From the NCBI GenBank assembly GCA_034231615.1, contig CM067298.1, positions 27,744,483-27,808,482 of the forward strand: a stretch of DNA of 64,000 bases, written 5' to 3'. The position numbers and the translations under genes are program-made. This document shows positions 58,370 through 64,000 of this stretch, piece by piece. How positions within the stretch are numbered: the stretch's first letter is position 1; every line of letters begins with the position of its first letter. The DNA comes from Meghimatium bilineatum. Lineage: Eukaryota; Mollusca; Gastropoda; Stylommatophora; Philomycidae. The notes beneath the pieces are model-generated. The model searched no databases. It was not told where the DNA came from and saw only the letters and a list, made by a program, of their open reading frames with translations.

Positions 58370-59374
58370 ATGAAAGTCATGGCGACACACAGAAGTAGAC
58401 CTACAGTTAGTGTTAATATAGCAACATGTAACGTCAGATAGTTAGCGCAGTGTGGTAAATTAGACAACATCAAGCAAGAAATGGAAAGAATGAAAATAAA
58501 AATCTTAGGAATGAGTGAAATGAGGTGGACTGGGGCAGGAGAGATACAATCAGATAAATTTAAAGTCATATACTCAGGAGGACAAAAACACGAGAGGGGG
58601 GTAGGTGTATTATTAGACACAGAAACAGGAAAAACGGTGAAGGGTTTTATGGCAATATCAGATCGGGTAATATTAGTTAAACTACCAGGAAAACCGTTGG
58701 ATATCAACATTGTGCAGGTATATGCACCCACATCAAGCAGTTCAGAGGAGGACATCGAAATTTTCTATGAAGATCTAGAAATCGCAATGAAACAGTGTAA
58801 AAATCAGGAAGTAACTATAGTAATGGGGGACTTTAACGCAAAAGTAGGTGAAACAGAAATAAAAGATGTGACAGGAAGATTTGGTTTAGGAACTAAGAAC
58901 GAAAGAGGTGATTTATTGATAGAGTGGGCACAGGCACATAATTTAATAATAGGGAATACATGGTTCAAGCAACATCCAAGAAGGCTGTGTACATGGATTA
59001 GCCCAGGTGATAATACTCGGAACCAAATTGATTACATTTTAGTCCCTAAAAAACATAGAAACAGCATTAGATCTATGAAAACAAGACCAGGTGCTGACTG
59101 CAACAGTGATCATATACTACTGGTAGCGAAATTGTGTATAAGATTAAAGAAGATCAAGAGAGCACCAAGGAATATGAAATTAGATTTAGTTTTATTGAAA
59201 TCAATTGCTGACATTAAAGAAAGATACAACATAATTGTACACAATAGATACAATGCCATTGCAAAGATTCAGAGTATTGAAGATCAATGGAACATGCTAA
59301 AGCAGTCGATAAACCAAACATCTAAAGAGATAATACCAAAAGTAAAACACATCAAAACAAAAATTGATGACTGA
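58370..59374 (+). pseudogene. RTE endonuclease region
   Basis: From ATG 58370: MKVMATHRSRP, VNIATCNVR, stop (TAG 58439-58441), then KLDNIKQEMERMKIKILGMS and EMRWTGAGE (catalytic Glu), IVQVYAPTSSSSEEDIE, TIVMGDFNAKVGE (Asp and Asn), RFGLGTKNERGDLLIEWAQ, RLCTWISPGDNTRNQIDYIL and RPGADCNSDHILLVAKL (final Asp-His). All active-site motifs of an AP-type endonuclease are present. An ATG at 58481 could start a shorter product, but it would lack the N-terminal Asn strand. The frame ends with KIDD and TGA at 59372. Confidence 0.92.
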
Positions 59375-59387
59375 AGAAATATTATAA

Positions 59388-61230
59388 TTGATAAGCACCA
59401 GAAGGAAAAATAAACATAAGATAGCGGAATATCAGAAAATACATAAGGAGATACGAGAGAAATGCAAAATAGCAAAAGAAAGCTGGCTGAACAAGAAATG
59501 CACAGAAATAGAATTGCATTACAACCAAGATACAACATTACTATATAGGAAAATTGAGATGATAACAGGAAAGAGAACGCAAACAGTTACAGGGTGTCTA
59601 AAATCTAAGACAGGGCAGGTATTAATGGGAATAGATCACATAGTACAGAGATGGTCAGAATATATCAAAGAACTTTATGATGACTATAGACCAGAAATAA
59701 ACATACAAGATAACGGCGAGGGTCCATCAATACTCACAGCAGAAGTAAGGGAGGCACTACGATACATGAATTATGGCAACGCCCCAGGTCCAGACAATAT
59801 CACATTAGAAGAATTAGCAGCTTTAGATGACTTTGGAGTTGAAATAATCACAAAATTGCTGAATGACATATATAACAGCGGAAACATACCCGATGACTTA
59901 ATGAGGTCCATATTTATAGCCTTACCTAAGAAACCAGGGACCTCCAAATGTGAAGAATACCGTACAATCAGCCTCATGAGCCAAATAACCAACATACTTC
60001 TCAGAATCATCATGAAGAGAGTGAGAAACTAAATAAAATCAGAAATAAGTCCAGAACAATGTGGATTTGTAGAAGGCAAAGGCACCAACAATGCGATTTA
60101 TATATTGAGAACACTAATAGAGAGGTCTATAGAGGTAAAAACAGATCTGTACCTCTGTTTTATAGACTACACTAAAGCATTTGACAAAGTTAAACATAGC
60201 GAAATTATACACATTCTAGAGAATCTGAATATTGACAGCAAGGATTTAAGAATAATCAAGAACATGTACTGGCAACAAACAGCAGCAATAAGAGTAGGAA
60301 ATCAATTTGGCCCTTTTAAACAAATAAAACAAGGAGTCAGACAGGGATGCGTGCTTTCACCAGACCTCTTCTCTTTATACAGTGAAAACATATTGCGTGC
60401 AATAGTAGATATCCCAGGAATATCAGTGGGAGGACATAAAATAAATAATTTGAGATATGTGGATGATACTGTTCTGATTGCAAAAAGTGAGGAAGACCTT
60501 CAAAATTTAATTAAAGTAGTAGTCACAGAAAGTAAAGAGAAAGGCCTCTTCCTAAATATCAAGAAAACAGAAGTAATGGTTATTTCAAAGAAAGAAAATA
60601 ACACACCTTGCAAGATCATAGTGAATGATATAGTATTAAAACAGGTCCACCAATTCAAATATTTAGGTACAATGATTACAGCAGATGGAAGAAGTTCAAC
60701 AGAAATAAGATGCAGAATAGGACAGGCAAAAACAAAATTCAGAAAAATGAATAATATACTGTGTAATAAGACCTTGTCATTAGAGGTGAGAAAGAGAGTT
60801 CTGCAGTGCTATATAACCCCTATACTAACATATGGGTGCGAGTTTTGGACAATAAACAAACTGGAAAGTGGGAGATTGGAGGCAACAGAGATGTGGTTCT
60901 ACAGAAGAATGCTGAGAATACCATGGACTGCCAGAAAAAACTAATGTACAGGTGTTGAAAGAGTTCAATGCGAGACGGACCTTAATCAACAATATAAGAA
61001 AAAGGCAATCTTCTTTTTTTGGCCACTTCATGAGAAAGGCAGGTTTAGAGAACATAATCACAACAGGCAAGATTGAAGGCACCAGAGACAGAGGACGAAA
61101 ACGTGAGAAAATATTAGACAGTTTGACAACCTGGCACGGCAAGGAAACAACAACGACTTTGATACATAATACTGTGGACAGAGAGCTGTGGAGAGCCATG
61201 ACCGCCTACGCCACCCGGCATGGCACCTGA
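59388..61230 (+). pseudogene. RTE reverse transcriptase region
   Basis: From about 59388, another frame: KKCTEIELHYNQDTTLLYRK, MNYGNAPGPDNITLEELAAL, IALPKKPGTSKCEEYRTISL and then TAA at 60030-60032. In the same frame: PEQCGFVEGKGTNNAIYILR, LYLCFIDYTKAFDKVKHSEI (motif A), GVRQGCVLSPDLFSLY (B), LRYVDDTVLIAKSEEDLQNL (YVDD box, C), FKYLGTMITADGRSSTEI and FYRRMLRIPWTARKN. A frameshift at about 60945 leads to SSFFGHFMRKAGLENIITTG, KIEGTRDRGRKREKILDSL and RELWRAM, ending with a TGA at 61228. Catalytic Asp residues are kept; the frame is not. Confidence 0.92.
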
Positions 61231-61235
61231 TGATG

Positions 61236-61500
61236 ACCTACGTTACAGGTTTTGTTATTTGAATGTTCTTTCTAATAAAATAAAGGCAATAGTTGTTCCA
61301 GGTTTTGTTGTTTAAGTGTTCTCTTTACAATTAAAAAACATAACCTTTGTTCCAGGTTTTGTTAAGTTTTCTCTTTCCAAATAAGATACCCAACCTATGT
61401 TCCAGGTTTCGTTGTTTGAATGTTCTTTCCAATTAAAAAATTAAACGTATTCTCCAAATTTCGTTGTTTGAGTGTCCTCTTTTCAATTAACCAGCATACA
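61236..61500. repeat. ~57-bp tandem array, right part
   Basis: The first ~60 bases repeat those at 57855-57915 almost exactly (CCTACGTTACAGGTTTTGTT, TTCTTTCTAATAAAATAAAG). Several more units follow, increasingly diverged. Confidence 0.88.
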
Positions 61501-61517
61501 GTTTCTTCTAATGTGAT

Positions 61518-61547
61518 AGCCAGAGAGAGAGAGAGAGAGAGAGAGTG
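61518..61547. repeat. (GA)n microsatellite
   Basis: GA run after the array. Confidence 0.95.
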
Positions 61548-61649
61548 AATACATTATGACAGGATTTCTTCCTGTCATATAAACCTACCCCAAATATTTG
61601 CAAAATTCCTCTGATTCAGTTGAGCTTCTCTAGAATGCCGATAGGAGTT

Positions 61650-62380
61650 GGCTGGCTAGCTTCTTCATCTTATTTCGTAGGCATGGAACGTGCTTATATA
61701 TAAAGTTTTGTTGTTTCTTCTGGGAACGTGACTGTTTTGTAATTCGTACAGAGATCCGTTGAGTTTTTGTTCTACTTTTGTCTCTCTTGACAATTGTATG
61801 TGCCTGATAATTTCATATGTCGGGTATTTCTGAAGAATATGCTCGGCTGTCTGAGGTGCCTGTCCACATGCATACATGTCCATGTTGCCAATCTTGAACT
61901 TTCTATACATGTGGCTGTGGTCTCGATTGTGTCATGTTCTGAGGCACAGAATGACAATGTGGTCTGGTCTGTTCATAATTGGTAGTCATCTTGTATTGGA
62001 GTTGGTTTTCTAATTGCCTTGATCATCTATTTATTTTAATGGTACGTTATTGGCAGATTTTTTTGATCATTAGCAGCACCCTCCTTAGCCAGCCGATCTG
62101 TTTTCTCGTTTCCAGATATTCTGTTGTGCGATGGTATCCACTGCTTAACTGCTTTACACTGATTGCTTCATTCGGTCAATAGTATTTATAGTTCTGGTAG
62201 TTTTCTAGATTAGAGAACTCGGTGTACTGATCTTACATCTGTCAGTAATACTACCAGCTGTGAACCAAGGTTGGTCCTCAGCGGTTTTTCAGTTGCCACC
62301 TTGACAGTCTGGATTTCTGCTATCACCAACAATTCTCTTAGACTTGGAGACTAATCTGCCCCTGAGTGATAGTTTCCTGT
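61650..62380 (-). pseudogene. I-like LINE, RNase H and C-terminal fragment
   Basis: Minus strand: QWIPSHNRISGNEKTDRLAK then EGAANDQ (RNase H end), broken text, then HMYRKFKIGNMDMYACGQAP, QTAEHILQKYPTYEIIRHIQ and SLYELQNSH, parallel to 18150-18610 (HSHCGIPGNEKADQLAK; CKCGQAAQSAKHILQEC). More diverged than the copy at 33440. Confidence 0.8.
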
Positions 62381-63247
62381 GTGAAAAGGATAGGCAGGAA
62401 GATGGACTCAGTCAATTACGTATATCTTGTACCAGGTGTTCAAGTTATGTTTTCTGATCTCCCGTGATTAGATGACACAAAGCTTTTTGTGTCAACGCAT
62501 ACGAAGCTATTTATCACATACGGATCTGGTTTCGTTATAGGAGATTATCGACTATAGTACTAGACTACGGTTCTATCTGATGTTTCTTTCTCCAACATTG
62601 TGATGCCATTGTCAAAGTCCACATTCCTACACATATTTTGTTTCTGTGGACTGGAACTATTTGACATCATGCCAATTTCTTTATAACTTTGTTTATAGAA
62701 GATGACTAAGAACTCATTCTCGACCAGTACCATTGACTTGATCATGACTTCTGTAGTTAATTGTTTTGAATATACCGCATCATGCCATAAGCGCTTCCCT
62801 CAAGCATCGTGCTGTCGTTGTCTTAGACAGTACCCAATAAAAATAACCTGCTCGACATGTCCGAAGTTAGCTCATTAATATTGCCAACTCGATCTAAAGG
62901 CATGACAACATAGCTCTTTTGGCCAGTTTTTGTCTTATGATGTGCTGGGACAGTGTTTTTGTGTGAGATGTATTAATCAGTGATGCAAGTTTTCTTGTTC
63001 GCAAACAATTCTCATTGCACCTCAGTCTAAGCAGCTCGGACTCGATTCCCATTTTGTGTGTCAGGTGTTTTTGTAATAGCATTGAAAAACTACCTGATAT
63101 TTGAAGGTGCGTTGTGAACTTGACTATTTACTAACCCTGGTATTAGCACTATAGCATTGTAAAGACATTTGCTTGGCGGCCCAGTTTTCAATTCATACTT
63201 AAGATACATGTAAGATATTATCAATGAACTCAATCATTTACTATTAC
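62381..63247. other. No gene recognised; intron of the Cys-rich gene
   Basis: A minus-strand 62-codon ORF at 62894-63082 has no family signal. Otherwise AT-rich intron-like sequence. Confidence 0.4.
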
Positions 63248-64000
63248 CTGAACTGTTGTCGTATGGCAGGCAGTGTCTGGGATGACAAGGTTCACGAATT
63301 CTACTGTTGCAAGGTCCACAGACGGATGAATAGCATGGTTTACTAGGATCACAAAATGTACGTGCCATGTTGGACTCAAATGTTTTTCGTCGTCTTGGTG
63401 TACAGCACAAATCACACTTCTGTGGACAACATGGGTCACACTTTGGTAAGTCACAAGGGATGCAGGACTCCCACTTAGGTTTATAATTTGGTCTTGTTGG
63501 ATAACAAGGGGTACATGAGTTCCACTTAGGCCGATATGACGATATAGGTGCATCACAAGGGATGCATGAATCCCATTTTGATCGATAAGAAGGTCTGCAA
63601 CTCCAAGGATAGCACGAGTCACATTTATCATATTTTCTAGGATAGCAATAATCCCTTCCTGTGGGACACGTATCACACGGGCGTGTAAAACACGAGTCAG
63701 CTATGCACGGGTAGGACAATGTACTTGGGAGATATTTACATCTCAGAGTTGAACCACATCTACGTGACGCGCAGCATTTACGAGTAGGACGATCACCAAA
63801 GCAGCATGTTCTTGCCTGACAAGGACCAAGTGTTGTTGAGATATCTGTTCTGCATCTGGGAGAACAGCCAGAAGTAATCGGTTTGCAGACATCACATAAA
63901 GAAAGCGATTCTCGGACATCATAAGGGCTTGGGTGATGTTCATAGAATTGTCGTACAGGTCGTTTTGGGCTTAGAGATCGGCACCGCCGTCTAGGTAGAC
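63248..64000 (-). CDS. Cysteine/proline-rich exon, gene continues past the window edge
   Basis: An uninterrupted minus-strand frame of about 250 codons runs in from the right edge with about 38 Cys. Near the edge it reads RRRCRSLSPKRPVRQFYEHH, then LCDVCKPITSGCSPRCR and ARTCCFGDRPTRKCCASRRC. The middle holds three spaced repeats, KWDSCIPCD, KWNSCTPCY and KWESCIPCD, about 18-19 residues apart, in CxxC-Pro context, then CDPCCPQKCDLCCTPRRRK and CGPCNSRIREPCHPRHC. Either the exon ends at CAG|GTAATA (63248), my preferred reading because it matches the phase of the next exon, or the frame ends at TGA 63234-63236 (GNSK). Paired Cys with Pro and basic residues recall structural proteins such as sperm outer-dense-fibre or keratin-associated types, but I see no true homologue. 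No transmembrane helix; the start lies outside. Confidence 0.75.

Larger units (their letters stand above)
57972..61235 (+). mobile_element. RTE/BovB-like LINE, nearly complete, with 11-bp duplication
   Basis: ACCTACGTTAC flanks the element at 57961-57971 and 61236-61246. The length of 3264 bp is what RTE-clade elements have. Order: 5' UTR (57972-58369), AP-endonuclease, reverse transcriptase, and a very short 3' end TGGCACCTGATGATG, the triplet-rich tail typical of RTE. It lacks RNase H. Only a few defects mark it: TAG at 58439, a stop with frame change near 59372, TAA at 60030 and a shift near 60945. It is the best-preserved LINE in the window and was inserted into a tandem array. Confidence 0.93.

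Noticed and set aside
58357-58755. 132-codon minus-strand ORF with hydrophobic stretches
   Set aside because: Antisense of the RTE endonuclease frame, whose motifs are unmistakable.
60825-61199. 124-codon minus-strand ORF
   Set aside because: Antisense of the RTE reverse transcriptase C-terminus.
63230-63676. 148-codon minus-strand ORF overlapping the Cys-rich exon
   Set aside because: Shifted frame of the same exon; the Cys-rich frame is longer, open to the edge and has internal repeats.

Overview
This is a gene-poor, AT-rich window from an animal genome, most likely an invertebrate and possibly a mollusc or other lophotrochozoan; that placement is an inference from the repeat flora, not proven. 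It is not bacterial: real coding sequence appears as short exons bounded by GT/AG splice sites, introns exceed 10 kb, and tRNA-derived SINEs, non-LTR retrotransposons and hAT and mariner DNA transposons fill most of the space.

Host genes. The best host signal is on the minus strand in the right half. A cysteine-rich exon runs off the right edge (63248-64000). A 54-base exon lies at 45207-45260 and a 3' terminal exon at 31084-31943. All three have plausible splice sites and all junctions are phase 1, so I propose one gene of more than 33 kb whose introns are packed with transposons. A RING-finger (C3HC4) exon sits at 23312-23510 on the minus strand, with a second possible minus-strand exon at 5760-5847. 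Weaker exon-like segments are at 1540-1633, 28255-28372, 28491-28576 and 36529-36618.

Repeats, left to right. 0-6 kb: a candidate 2.5-kb terminal-inverted-repeat element carrying a ~170-bp tandem repeat, a 37-bp minisatellite and SINE/LINE pieces. 7-14 kb: two decayed mariner transposases, and one arm of a ~0.8-kb inverted repeat whose partner is at 19.7-20.5 kb. 14.6-18.65 kb: a decayed I-like LINE (endonuclease, reverse transcriptase, RNase H) with an 11-bp target-site duplication. 20-41 kb: SINE and LINE 3' fragments, microsatellites and the 31-kb terminal exon. 42.0-44.5 kb: a hAT transposon with matching termini and an 8-bp duplication. 45-52 kb: SINEs, a nested insertion, a 49-bp minisatellite with higher-order structure and a LINE fragment ending in a C2H2 finger. 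52.6-53.3 kb: an open reading frame built from a 17-residue repeat. 53.3-57.4 kb: two related LINE remnants and two pieces of an RNase H LINE. 57.7-61.5 kb: a nearly complete RTE/BovB-like LINE inserted in a ~57-bp tandem array with an 11-bp duplication.

All autonomous elements recognised here carry stops or frameshifts. The I-like LINE and two SINE families end in the same kind of GAA-rich tail, which suggests the SINEs were mobilised by that LINE.
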